In this document: positions 24,401 through 35,726 of the stretch, piece by piece
Layout of the letters: every line of letters starts with the position of its first letter
How positions within the stretch are numbered: the stretch's first letter is position 1
Source: Smittia aterrima
Lineage: Eukaryota; Arthropoda; Insecta; Diptera; Chironomidae
Assembly: GCA_033063855.1 (NCBI GenBank)
Contig: CP093831.1
Span: forward strand, 9,362,001 to 9,426,000
DNA: 64,000 bases
Reading direction: 5' to 3'
Made by a program: the position numbers and the translations under genes
Notes under the pieces: generated by a model
Told to the model about the DNA's origin: nothing
The model's input: only the letters and a program-made list of their open reading frames with translations
Databases searched by the model: none

Positions 24401-26389
24401 TCTCTCTTGGCTACTTGAAACTTGCCAATACTTTAGAATTTGAAAGGCGAATCAACTCAAACTTCCCGTGCGGGCAATCTAACTTCAGACATCAAAATCT
24501 ATGCTACAATTAACCGAAATGATATGGAAAGAAAGTGCTTCGACTAAAACAATCTCTCGTTTCTTCTTTTGCTACTCAATCTCATTTGAATGATCACTCA
24601 AGTCATTGGAGCGCCACGCGCGTTGTTCAACGAATTCCAAACATCTCAGCTTCTTCTGAGCTACCGCGAGAAAATTAATGAAATTAAATGTCTGTTTACT
24701 GATAAAACAGTGAGAGAGATTTTGATAAGCAAAGGTCTACTTAGTTAGCACTTTCCATTTCTCATTTTAATTCGATGCGGGTTAATGCTAATTCCAATGA
24801 CAATAAACAATATTGGATCGTGATCCAACAAGCCAGGAATTCTGCCTGCGCGAAAACGAGAGAAAGTTTCTTGCTTCATTTCATTGGCATCGGGGTTTTA
24901 CGGCAAGGCCCAAGCTTAACACAACGAATGACGCAATGCCGTGAAACGCGGAGATCCTATTTTGAAAATAAAATGTTTCAATCGTGACTCATACAGCGGC
25001 TAACAGGATGTCTTCGTTTACATCATACGCCGTGTTTCAACTTGAGCCGTTCAAGTCAAAAGTGAAAACGATCGCCGGCGAGAATTAAGATGAAAAGCAA
25101 TTTCCGTCGATAATTATCAATTGTGAGCTGAAAATCTCTTCTTTTCCGTTTCTTTTTAAAGAGAAACAAACTTTACGCACATGTTTTTGATTTCTACTCA
25201 TTTGTCTTCTTTTCGTTAATTAAGATCGAAATTACGATGCACAAGAAAAAGTTTTCATTCGGTTCGTCGATTATTTTGGAAATGGTTAAGTGGTCGCGCA
25301 AAACCAACAAAGTCACGTCAACTCGCATGGCAACGTAAACATAAATCGAGACGAAGCTTTGACTTCAATCCGTCAAGAAAAGTCGAGAAACTTTCTTTTG
25401 GTCAAGGTCGCTGTAGTTGAAACTCATTCAATCGTTGATGTCTTGTCAAAAGTTTTGTTGTTTCGCTTTACGATTTAATTGATTCCATTAATAATGGATT
25501 CAAATGGCAAACATTTTTTTCTTCATGAATGGTCATTGAGGAGATTAGTAATTGATTATTAAAGAGGCGAATAATGATGAGAAGAGTCGAAGAAAGTCGA
25601 TGACAGGCAAAGCTTTTAACATTTTAGCAAAGCTTAACAAAATGTTTTGAAATCAAATGCGAAATTGAAGTTATCCTTTCAAATTAATGATTTAGACAAG
25701 AACTGTTAGTTTTCTCTCTGAAACTTAAACTAAGTGTAATAAATGTTTTGTGTCAGACAAATCACAAAAAGTAAGCAAATATGATCTTATCTAATTGATG
25801 CGAAAGTTAGATCGAAGTTCGATCAAAACCATTTAGGGTCCGAATATTTTTAATTCAAGATAAAGTCTTCGGGTTAGCTCAAAACTTTGGAGTTAGATTA
25901 AACCATCAGACTTAGATTAGTTTTCAGATTTAAAAAGTTTTGATAGAAGTTCATTTCTATTTATTTTTTAGAAACCTCTTTGTAAATCAAAGGATAATTC
26001 CCCAAAATATTTTTTCAACCAATTCGGAGGTCACATTCGCATGTGAAACAAGTTTAACTTAACGACCAATTTACTACGTTGATCGTTATAATTTTTTTTT
26101 CGGCGAGTCATTTCGTTAGATTATTTGTCAAGGCCAATGTCGAGAATTCTTTGAATGTGATTGTTTGTTCTCCCAAAAGGTTGTGGTTGTTTGTATTAAA
26201 AATATTTTATTTATTCAACAGATGAGTTACAGGAAAGTTTGACCCTAGAAGAGTTTTATTCAATTATTCTAAACAAAAGTCGATTGCATTTTCATGAAGA
26301 GACAACAAACATACTTTGACTTTATCTAAAAGCTAAGTAGATAGCTGAATTATTTGATCAAATACTTGACAGCAGCCTTGCTACTAGAG
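15454..26389. other. Long non-coding stretch between the ZP gene and the ferredoxin gene
   Basis: About 10.9 kb without a supported coding region. It should hold the promoter and 5' UTR of the ZP gene on the left and the ferredoxin 3' UTR on the right (two overlapping reverse-strand AATAAA at 26206-26215, about 175 bp past the stop). The two longest open frames (21178-21597 and 22073-22507, reverse) begin at GTG, have no recognisable domain and look like chance. Small simple-sequence tracts occur (AC near 16092, AGAG near 21408, GAC near 22966). GATCGAA-G-TTCGATC at 25810-25824 is a short palindrome. Confidence 0.6.
26206..26215 (-). promoter_or_regulatory. Probable ferredoxin polyadenylation signals
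   Basis: Two AATAAA hexamers on the reverse strand, four bases apart and overlapping, about 175-185 bp downstream of the ferredoxin stop codon. Confidence 0.45.
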
Positions 26390-27170
26390 TTACGATCTAG
26401 CATCATTTATAGTTGCTGGAACCTATAAGAAGAGAATCAACATCAAATGATGAAGAAAGTGGCTTCAAATTGGTTCACATACCTTCACTTCCAATCCGTT
26501 CATAGATTTCGTCAAATAGATTTGACATCCGAGGCGTGATGTGTCAGTTAAATCAAAGGCAAGATCCAACATGTCCAACTCTTCGTCGGAAGGTTTGTCG
26601 GGGAGTTTATCGAAGTCGGGCTTTGAGAAAATCAAGTGACATGTACTGCAAGTTAACGTTCCTTCGCAAGCACCAAACCCATCGAAGTCCAAATTGCTGT
26701 TAACAATCACGTCCAACAAACTGTCCCCGACTTTACCTTTTGCTTTGATTCTCTCGCCACTTGCACGAACGAACGTGAACTCGACCCTGTCGAAAAGAAG
26801 TGATCAATTGAGTTAGCCTTATGAGGAAAAGTAAATAAATTAATTCGTTATCAGCAGATAGAGAGAGAACATCGCGATAATATTTCAATGTCATATTTTG
26901 TGATGGAATGACGACGAATTCACTTCATTGTTGTAGTTTCGTTTGGGGAATCTCTGAACAAATAGTCAACTTTCTCTTTGCCATATGACAATAGCCACAT
27001 CTATTTACACGGAAATGATAATAAATCTCTTACTCTTCCTTTTGAGGATTTGGGAGGCTCGTACAGAATCTTCTGCCTTCAAGCACATTCCGACTACACA
27101 GAGGCAATGTCTGTTTCTTTAGCTGGACTGTCAGTTGGTTGAACACTCTTGAATTGAATAATCTAAGCAT
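26390..27170 (-). CDS. Fdx1: Mitochondrial [2Fe-2S] ferredoxin, adrenodoxin type
   Basis: Reverse-strand exons 27170-27034, 26786-26483 and 26422-26390 join in phase to 157 aa. Residues 1-45 are Arg/Lys/Leu/Gln-rich without acidic residues until the end, fitting a mitochondrial targeting peptide. The mature part carries the cluster ligands C86-x5-C92-x2-C95 and C133 (ACEGTLTCSTC, RLGCQIYL). The stretches CHLIF, DEELDMLDLAFDLTDTSRLGC and the ending KVPATINDARS resemble vertebrate FDX1 (adrenodoxin) more than FDX2. The family passes electrons from ferredoxin reductase to mitochondrial P450s (ecdysone synthesis in insects) and supports Fe-S assembly. The last exon codes only 10 residues plus stop; without splicing the frame would end in CEPI. 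Transcribed divergently from nbs. Confidence 0.92.
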
Positions 27171-27455
27171 TTTTAGTAAAAAAAATATCACTTGAACTTG
27201 ATCGAAATGAAATAAGAGATTTGACTGGTTGAGCCACCAGATGGGCCTTGCTACTTGATTGCTCAGATCATCAATTACAACAAGGATGTCCCCTCGACTT
27301 AAAATTTTTCACAAGGATGTCCCTTCGCATGTTCCCCCTTTCGCAACGTAATTCCTGAACAACTCGAAGACTGCAGCGCCATGTTTTGAAAAATTCCGTT
27401 CGATCAAAACATCTCGATCAAAATATATCAATAGCGTAGCCTGTAAACGATCAAA
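27171..27455. promoter_or_regulatory. Shared divergent promoter of Fdx1 and nbs
   Basis: Only 285 bp separate the two start codons. The segment contains a 17-bp direct repeat with one mismatch (ACAAGGATGTCCCYTCG at 27280-27296 and 27311-27327) and three copies of CGATCAAAA (27401, 27415, 27448). The last of these runs up to the nbs start codon. A bidirectional promoter is inferred from the layout. Confidence 0.6.
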
Positions 27456-29727
27456 ATGTGGCTACTTACCCATAACGCATCAGGTATGCCCAAGGAATAT
27501 ATTTAATTATCAAATAACTTCGATTCAAACCAATTTTGCAATTTTAATACGAATTGTTTTTAGACAAAATATTTTACATCAAAACATCAAAAACAACATT
27601 AGGCCGATTAGGAACTGACATTCTACTTCAAGGAGATGAGTCAATAAGTCGAGTGCATTCTAACTTCGTCTTGAAAGACAACGACCAACTGTTCCTGGAA
27701 GATCTGAAATCTAAATACGGAACCTTCTTAGTAAGCGCTGGAGTCGAGACGAAAGTAAAAGAAGCAATTGAATTGAACGATGGAAATGTCATTCGCTTTG
27801 GGACGTACAAGAATGATTGGATTGTTCACAGACTTGATCATAAGTCTGCTATCTCAATGGTCGAAAAGAAAGATAAATTGGTTGAGATCCTCAATCAAAT
27901 TAAAGTGAAAGTCACCGATCAAGTGGACGGGACTTGCACTCACCTTACAATGCCTCCATTAACACCTGTCTCTGAAAAGCTTCTCACTGCTCTCTCGTAT
28001 TGCGTTCCTGTCGTCACACCGAAATATTGGCTTGCATTTAAAGACAGCATCGAGAGCAACACAGTTCTTCCGAAAAGCATTGACTTCCTTCCAAAGATCA
28101 AAGAGGATCTCTTCATAACACCTGGAACAATATCGTTGGCTATTAACAGAGAACGTCAGAAAGTTTTCGCTGGCAAAAAATTCTTTTTCGTCTCTAAAAA
28201 GCAAATGGAAGAGCACCAGACAATCGTGAAAAATGCTGGCGGAGAAGTTTATTGCTTATCACAAACGAAAATGACAGATAAGCAATGCTGTGCTAAAAGC
28301 GTGGTCTTCATTCAACCGAAAGCTACAGCATCGCAATCGTGCAATGATGCTGCAGTAATGAAGATTAAAGGTGAGCATTAAATTTATGTTTGAATTTGTA
28401 TTTTACAATATTTCTCGTAGCTGCTCTCGATTCAAAGAAACGCAGAATGATTGCCGAGTCAGAAATCGGACTTGCTATTATCCAGTGTTCAAAGGAACAT
28501 TGGTGTAATCCGGAAAGCACTGTAAATAGATTGATTCGTCCAGGAGAGGCAGCACTTCTCAAGTTGACAAAGTCAGCAGTAACTGTGGCAAACACAGAAT
28601 CGTCAGGCTTAAATACTCAAATGGAACCACCAAAAAAAGTTCCGCGCAAAAGATCTCATGCGGGAAATATCATCGAGACAATCGACTTAATCACTGATGA
28701 TGACTTGGGGAACAAGGAAAACATTGCAAAGAAAGTCATGCTGCATCAAAATAATGAAAGCCTTTCACTCATGGAAACAGAAGCTGAATCGCCATTTGAA
28801 ACGCCAATAGAACAAGTCACACAAATTTCTCTTCCTGACAATCAAAATCAAAGCATTCCTGAAACACAAGAAAGTTTCTCAAGTGCTCTCGAGACAAATC
28901 AATCGAACCAAAAATCGTTAACAAGCCAAGATACACAATTAAGCAAGATTTCAACTCGATCAAGAAATAATTCAAACTCTTCTGGACTTTTCAATTTCTC
29001 AATCAATAATGAAAAGATTGAAGTGAAGAAAAATCAAAGAAAGCGACAGATCTCAGAAGAACCTGACATTCCCGGTCCTTCGAAGAAGTCAAAGCATCAA
29101 GTTGTGCCACAAGTTCAGGAACCAAAGAAGCGAGCAACTCGAAAGAAGAAAATTCTTTCAGATAGTTCGGAGGAAGAATCGACTCCCAAACCTGAGCAAA
29201 CAAAAACACGCAAGAGAACTGCTGCAGCTGCACTTAGCGATGGATTATTCAATTTCAACACAAACTTTAGCAAGAAAAGTCGACAACTTGAAATGACACA
29301 AGATCCAGTGCCAGAAATCTCAGGAATTATTCCAATTTCCCAAAACAACAAAAAGCTTTCACCTGTTACGAAATTTGATCTTCCTAAGTATGACGATTCA
29401 AACGATGCCGGCATTTGGCTTTCGAAAAAAATGACTTCAATTAAACTCAGTTCTTCTCCCGAATTAAAGTCGGAGCCAGTTGAAATGAGTGAAGACATTC
29501 TTGACAATCCACCAAATGACTCTCAAGATATCAAACCATCGTTGTTAAAAAACTTGTTCAACGTCGAAGAAAATTCATTTTTCTCTCCTTCGTCTTCTTC
29601 AATTGTTTCCAAGCGAAAGAGCTTTGTTAAGAAGCAGAACTACAAATCACAGACATGTATCGTCACCATGAAAACTGTCAATGTTGCAAAGACACGAGAA
29701 GATCTCCTCAACGAATTTACTGTTTAA
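27456..29727 (+). CDS. nbs: Nibrin (NBS1), Mre11-Rad50-Nbs complex subunit
   Basis: Exons 27456-27483 (28 bp), 27564-28370 and 28421-29727 join in phase to 713 aa, close to metazoan nibrins. It starts MWLLTHNASD and enters an FHA domain (about residues 10-95) with the diagnostic GRLGTD and SISRVH motifs. A BRCT region follows (about 100-200, including CTHLTMP and VVTPKYW). The long middle is low-complexity, basic and serine-rich, with several SQ/TQ sites as expected for ATM targets (for example TQESFS, SQDTQLS). Near the C-terminus KRKSFVKKQNYKSQ resembles the Mre11-binding segment, and the end TREDLLNEFTV resembles the acidic ATM-binding tail. It acts in the nucleus in break sensing, ATM activation and telomere protection. 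Stop TAA 29725-29727; AATAAA at 29892-29897. Confidence 0.9.
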
Positions 29728-31353
29728 AAATATTCACGTCATATCGAACAAGTTTAAAAAAAACTTTTGTTGATTGTTGTCTGGCACATGTTGACCAAGA
29801 AAAAAAAATGTTGAGCAGATGTTAAGCGTTGATTTTTGTGTCCCAAGACAAACAAAGAAGAATTCTAAAAATCATGTTAACAAATATCGAAAATAAAAGA
29901 TTTTATACCGCGAACAAATATCCTTTTAATCCCTTCTGAGTTCATGACTCGCTGCTCATGTTTGTGTTAGTCGAAATGTCCTTTTCTTATTGCATTTTCA
30001 TTCGCTCCGTCGTTTTAGTTTTTATTTCATGAAAAGACGTCACAGTTCGCGATAGTTTTATCATCAGTTAGTGCATAAAGTCGAAGGCTTTGATAATTCA
30101 GTGGAAGATAGTCAAAATTCGCCGGTTTTATTTAATATTTAAACAAAGAAGTAAGAACGCGATGGAAAATAAGAAAACGGAAAATTATCGATTTTTCCAT
30201 TTTCACTTTTTCGTCCTGCAGTGTTGTTGTTGTTGTCGGTCCCCCGCAAAAACCGAAGTGAAATAAAAACAAAACTTAATATTTATCGTGCGGAAGAAGC
30301 ATTGCATAAAGAAAATTACGATTGCAAAGTGCGATTGTGAAAATTCGAGCAAAACTAAAGCATTTTGCGAAACGAAGAAAATTTAGTTTGAGGGCGCGCG
30401 CAAAAATTAATGAGATTTCTTGCTTCACCCTCTACCGTAATCTGATAAGTGGATTTCTTGTCGTCCCACATCGTTCGTCGAAGAAATCTCTTCGTTAACC
30501 ATATGTCGAAGCAAAATTGCTCTAAAACGCTTATTAATTTCAGCTCAGCTTCTTATAGGTTTCTCTTCCTTTTGCTTCACCTTCGCTCTCAACACGACAC
30601 ACAAAAAATATCAAAAGACTCTTTAAAGAGGCTCATAAAACTCACAACCACACATGACTGCATAATTCCTCAACCTTTCGATGATGTGGATTATAAGAAA
30701 CACCTGCTCGCCTTCTGCCCTCCTGCAAATTCAAGTTTTTTGTCTTCTTCTCTCCCATTTCTTATTCGTCTTCAAAATAAAATCTTTTCATTCTCTTCCC
30801 GGTTTTGCAAATTCCGTAACATCTTTAAAATGTTTCGATCGAGTGCGCAATAAATTTATGACCAACATGTCTTCGTTATTATTATTGGCTGCACAAAAGC
30901 AAGGGGTCTCACGTCCCATAAATCTAACAGGAAAAAAATTGTTTTCCGTTTTCCAAATCGGAGAGTGCGACGCAATTTTCCCTCACATCCCAAATGTGCA
31001 TTTTTTACGTGCGACGAAAGAAGAAAATTATAAAGTTTGGATCGATTTTCGTTTTCTCTTCCTTCTTCTCACGTGCTTGTGTTAGTTTTCCCCTCGAGCT
31101 TCGTATCAAATGTGCGAGTCCGTCTTGAAAGAAGGCAAAAACATTTATTTTTCTTTTCATTTATCACTCCGATTCTATAGGTGAAAGAAGTGCTTCGCTG
31201 TATGTGATTTTAGTTGCTTCAAGTAAAGACTTTAAAGCAAGGCAAACTGTGAGACATCAAACGTGAAGGGTGAAAATGTGCTGAGCATATACAATCTGCA
31301 TTTAATTATTTAAATCAAAGTCTCGAGTGATAAATAAGTTAAGTGAAATCAAC
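29728..31353. other. nbs 3' UTR and tincar upstream region
   Basis: Holds the nbs polyadenylation signal at 29892-29897 and then AT-rich DNA with a short GTTGTT tract near 30220. A pyrimidine-rich stretch ending TATAG at 31180 looks like a splice acceptor, so the tinc leader is probably spliced with an exon from about 31181. Open frames of up to 134 aa at 30449-31085 overlap each other and show no family features. Confidence 0.5.
29892..29897 (+). promoter_or_regulatory. nbs: Probable nbs polyadenylation signal
   Basis: AATAAA 165 bp after the nbs stop codon, the first in the downstream sequence. Confidence 0.5.
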
Positions 31354-34300
31354 ATGTCGCTCAACGACTCCCGTTCGCTTGAAAGGACTTTGGACTATTG
31401 CGATAAAAGCAATGATTCATTTATGAACACCACCGACTGTTCCATGCCGAACATGAGCATATCAACGGTCGCTGCAGGATATCAGTCATCAAACGTCAAA
31501 TCTATTTCATCAACGAATGAAAGCAAATCGCATATTCATTTCAATCGATTGTGGTCAGTATGGTATGGCGTTCTGGTGACGATTTTTCAAGGATATCTGA
31601 TTATTTTGGGCCTCCAGAAGTATCTAGGTGAGTGTGGTGTGATGATTGATTTTTCTATCATTGACGTAAATCGCTTCAGGCTGCTCGCTGTTGACATGGA
31701 AAGACGGGTTGCCAGTGACAGAGCTCAACATGCAACTCATTTTCTGTGGATTGACTCTCTTATTCCTGCCACTGTTTTTGGCATCGGCTCTCTTTAAAAT
31801 CGGGAATTTGGCAAACGATGGCGTAAAGTTGAGCGCTCGCAAAGGCACGTGCAGTTCAGACCCGCCTGTTTTCGATGATGACGGTAACAATAGCACCATG
31901 AAGTCGTTATGGATGCATGGCGTACCGATTTCAGTCTTTATTCACATCATCACAGCGCTTTGTTTGCTACTCCCGCATCTGCTTTTGGAGGCGAGATTAA
32001 TTCAAAGTCAGCATCTGCCTAAAGGTAAGAACTCAAAAAGATACTTGAGAGTCTGTTGTAATTTGATTTCTTTCGTAGATAACATCTGGAAAAGCGAAAT
32101 CGATTTCATTTTGAATCGAAACGATCGTTTAGTGATTTTGTCGTTCATCAACACATCACCTTATCAAAATGATACGAATGGAAGCGAGAATCATTTTGAT
32201 AACTCTGTGGAGTCATTAGACTATGATCTCAACCCGTTTGAGACTCATGAAAGTCTGCAATCTCCAACCGAAGGTGTTCGATCAACATTAACTGGGTCGA
32301 TACAAATTAGCACCTTTGCTGATGAGGATGAAGATTATGACTTTTTGGAGACGACAACCGTAAGAACATCAACAGTTCGCAGCACGAGCACGACGGAACG
32401 ATTTGTTCCAACAACTCAATCAACGTCAACTACTCAAATATTTACAGAGTCGACTACTTTACCGACAACTCCAACGACTTTACCGACAGTTCGAACGACT
32501 GTTCATATTCCTGCTCCAACAGCAGCTTTAACAAACTCACCCATCGTCACTGAGCGGACTCATCATACAAATAAAAGCAATAAGAATCACAACAAGAATA
32601 GAAAACATAATCACAAGAAACACCACAAGCAACATCCTTCGCTCCATGAACTCGAAGATGTTGAAGAAGTCAATCAAGAATTTAAGATTGAAGATTTCGA
32701 TTCATTTGACCAAGAATTGCTCAAACTGGAAACAAACAAGACTAACAAGAAAAAGAATAAAAGTAATGGCAGAAATTCCGAGCAGCTTCGCGCAACAACG
32801 ATTGAACGTCCAAGAACCACTCAAAAGATTTTCACTGAAGCTCCAAAGCCAGCAATTGGAAAACCAAAGTCAAGAGATAGCAGCATTCACGTTGTTAAGC
32901 CAGAAAGCATTCCTGATTTTTCCATTCCATTAACAACGGCTTCAAGTAACTCAAAGATCATTGAGATCAAACCGAAGAATAATGAAGGAGGAAAGAAGAT
33001 CATTAAACGTTCTGTCAATGAAAACTCTTTTAACAATAATCCTAACGAAGTTTTATTGCTTGACAGTGGATTACCGAGTATAAACGAAGATGCTTACATA
33101 ATTAAAGAAGAATCAATCGATGGAATCAATGCCGAAGCTTTGATCGGAACAGTTCTTAATATCACGCATTCAACAGAGCTTGAGGGAATCGGAGGATTCT
33201 TGCAATCGTTGATTGGCGTTGACGAGAAGTTCGATCCAAAGCAATGGTTTCAAAAATCGCCAAGTTTAGAATTCATTAATCTGGCACTTGCACTTCTTGT
33301 TTGGTCAGTGAGATATCCTTCAGTTTTCTGGGAATCTTCAAAAGCTTTCACGTTCATTTTCTCGCTTCAAATGATCGCCAACAGCATTGACATTCTCATG
33401 CTTCATGTTGGCACGAGCATTCTCTTTAAACTTCAAGTTGTCGGACAGTTCATGACTGTTCAAAATCAACAATCACCGCTTTTATTAAACGGAATCGTTA
33501 CACTAGCTTTGACTTTGCTTGCTTATGTCTTAATCATCTCATCGTCAATGATTCTTTATCTCTACGGACATTCACGATTGTCAGCGAAAATTCGCGATTG
33601 CCAAATGATTACTCTGAAGGATGGAGATATTTGGTCCTACTTCTCTCATTGCGCTTCACTCTGCTTCATTCTGGCTTTATCTGTCGTTAAAGCTCCGATT
33701 ATTCATGATTTGACTGTCACATATCGTATCAGTTTAGACGGAACAGTCTTTGCATCAAGTGAGTTGCGATCATTTGCTTTAGATTTAAAAAATATCAGCC
33801 TTTTTCTCGCCCATTCAGCTATGACATCAATCATTCACATCTTCCTATGGATCGTCGTTTGGTTGGCGTTGACAGCGAAACGCCGTTGGAGCTTTAAGCT
33901 GCCAATCATGGAATCAATTTATCAAACAAGAGCCGAGGCAATTCAACCCCTGTTAACTCAGAACGGCCGACAAATTAATTTTTCGGGACCTCAAAAGCAG
34001 GAGGAAGAGACAATTTATTGGCCGAGCTCGCCAAAACTCAAAGTAACCTTCAACGATGAAGTTCCCAGTACGTTATCAGATCACAATTCAATTGACCATG
34101 ACGGCAAGCGGTAAAAACTCAAGTTTGACATATAAACACTGTTCGATGTGTTTCCTTTCGTTCGTAATCGCACAATTATATTTTCTTTTTGAAGTAACTT
34201 ACATAATTGGATCAATTGTTCGCTTCGTTATTCTTTTTGGTTTGAAAAAAGCAGAACACTTATCATAACTTTCTTGCATAATTTTCCTTGTTTAGCATGC

Positions 34301-35726
34301 TCGATTTGTTGCCAACTTAATTAGAAATTCTTTGTCGCTATCACGAAGGTTTTTTTTGCGCTTGTCATATTGAGTTTTATTCTTTACAATTTGTTTGAGT
34401 TGCGCTTGTTTCTTGTCGTGAAAGATTCAAGTTTCGTCGTCAATTAAGTCTAAAGTCCCAACTTTTATCAACTTTTCTGCATCTTTCACGCTTGAAACAG
34501 CTTCACTTCCAACCAACATCACCTGATACCAATTTTCCACTTTTCCTTCATGCATAACTAGACCCATCTTATCAACGTTACGCTCCGTTACGGGGGAAGC
34601 TGATGAGGGCGAATACGCTACATTGAAAAACACGACACATATGCAAATCAGCGAATACGATGAAGTCATTAACTTACAACGTATGCAAAACGACACTGGC
34701 TATGATGACACATCGGAGGAGGGGAAGTTGCTTGCATGCGTTCAGGATGAGTCAGTGACTTATGCTTCAACAAGAGATCTTGAACCACCACGAGTAACTT
34801 CAGGCATTTATGGAGATCCCCGTTATGTGGTTTCATCTGTGAGTGCAATGGCTCCAGTAACTGTCCTGGTTCATCCTGAACAGCATCCACAGACATCAAC
34901 GCCTCGCTTTTTGAGACGAGCTGACTCTGGAATGCCACAAACAGAAGCGTTGACACCAAAATCCGACACAAATTCAACCGAAAGCTCGACATCTCCGCCT
35001 GAAAGAAATTCATTATCTGAATCTTCAAGTGGAGTTCACTCGGGTGAAGAAAACAAAGAAGAAGTTGTCATCCGACCACGACCCGTGACGGGTTTACAAA
35101 AAATGGTGAAGACGCCGGCTGTCATTCAAGAGGAACCTTACGGCCGAATCACAAACATGAGAATGTCGAGTTTCAAAGATGCGCAAGCAGCAGCAGCAGC
35201 GGCAAGCAACACTCTGCCAATGAGATCTACAATGGATCAACCACCAGTTGATTACTCTCAATGTAGCACAATGCCACACATGCCCGGCTCTCATTTAATG
35301 AACAGAATGTCTGTCAATGAGTCCTCGCCTAAGCAACGAACAACTTTGCCAAATAACATTCGTTACTCAGCTGGTGGCAATGGCGGACACTATCTTCGCC
35401 AAATGCCTCAACTTCAAAATGCTGACTCACCCTACGCAACTGGCCTTGGCAGCGGTCATCACACATTCTCTTCAAGATTAATTCAAAATGAACCCCTTCC
35501 ACCGCCGCCCAACTTGATGTCTCAATCGCAGTCACAACAACAATTTGGCATGACGTCATCAACTATTCATCAAATGCATAGTTTCAACACAACATCGTCG
35601 TCGTTTACGGGAGCGAAACCTCATTCATATCAAATGGTTGTAAATGAGTTGTGTGCGAATAACCAGACGGGACCGTTTCCCCCGCCGCCCCCTTCTATTG
35701 TTCACAATAGCTTACAAATGCATTAG
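31354..35726 (+). CDS. tinc: Tincar, multi-pass membrane protein
   Basis: Exons 31354-31627, 31680-32024, 32079-34110 and 34562-35726 join in phase to 1271 aa. Tincar is an insect multi-pass (predicted 8-TM) protein expressed in fly cardioblasts and eye. Seen: a Ser-rich N-terminus, then LWSVWYGVLVTIFQGY (TM1), LGCSLLTWKDGLPVTELN, a hydrophobic LIFCGLTLLFLPLFLAS helix and FKIGNLANDGVKL, all tincar-like. A third helix precedes a long loop that has a mucin-like Thr/Ser/Pro tract (about residues 295-355) and a Lys/His/Asn-rich basic tract (about 364-394). A second block of helices spans about 600-815. The tail is Ser/Met/Gln/Pro-rich with YGDPRY and poly-Pro segments, ending NSLQMH. The 54-bp intron at 32025-32078 has no stop in frame. 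Molecular function unknown. Confidence 0.87.
32025..32078 (+). other. 54-bp tincar intron readable in frame
   Basis: Flanked by AAAG|GTAAGA and TTTCGTAG, divisible by three and without a stop. Retention would add 18 residues (GKNSKRYLRVCCNLISFV). Its size and sites match the other constitutive mini-introns in the window, so I treat it as an intron. Confidence 0.7.

Noticed and set aside
26390..27170. FDX2-type ferredoxin
   Set aside because: ACEGTLTCSTCHLIF, LTDTSRLGCQ and the ending KVP..INDAR match the FDX1/adrenodoxin pattern better than FDX2.
30449..31085. Two overlapping forward frames of 134 codons upstream of tincar
   Set aside because: Different frames over the same DNA with no family signature; more likely leader or intergenic sequence.
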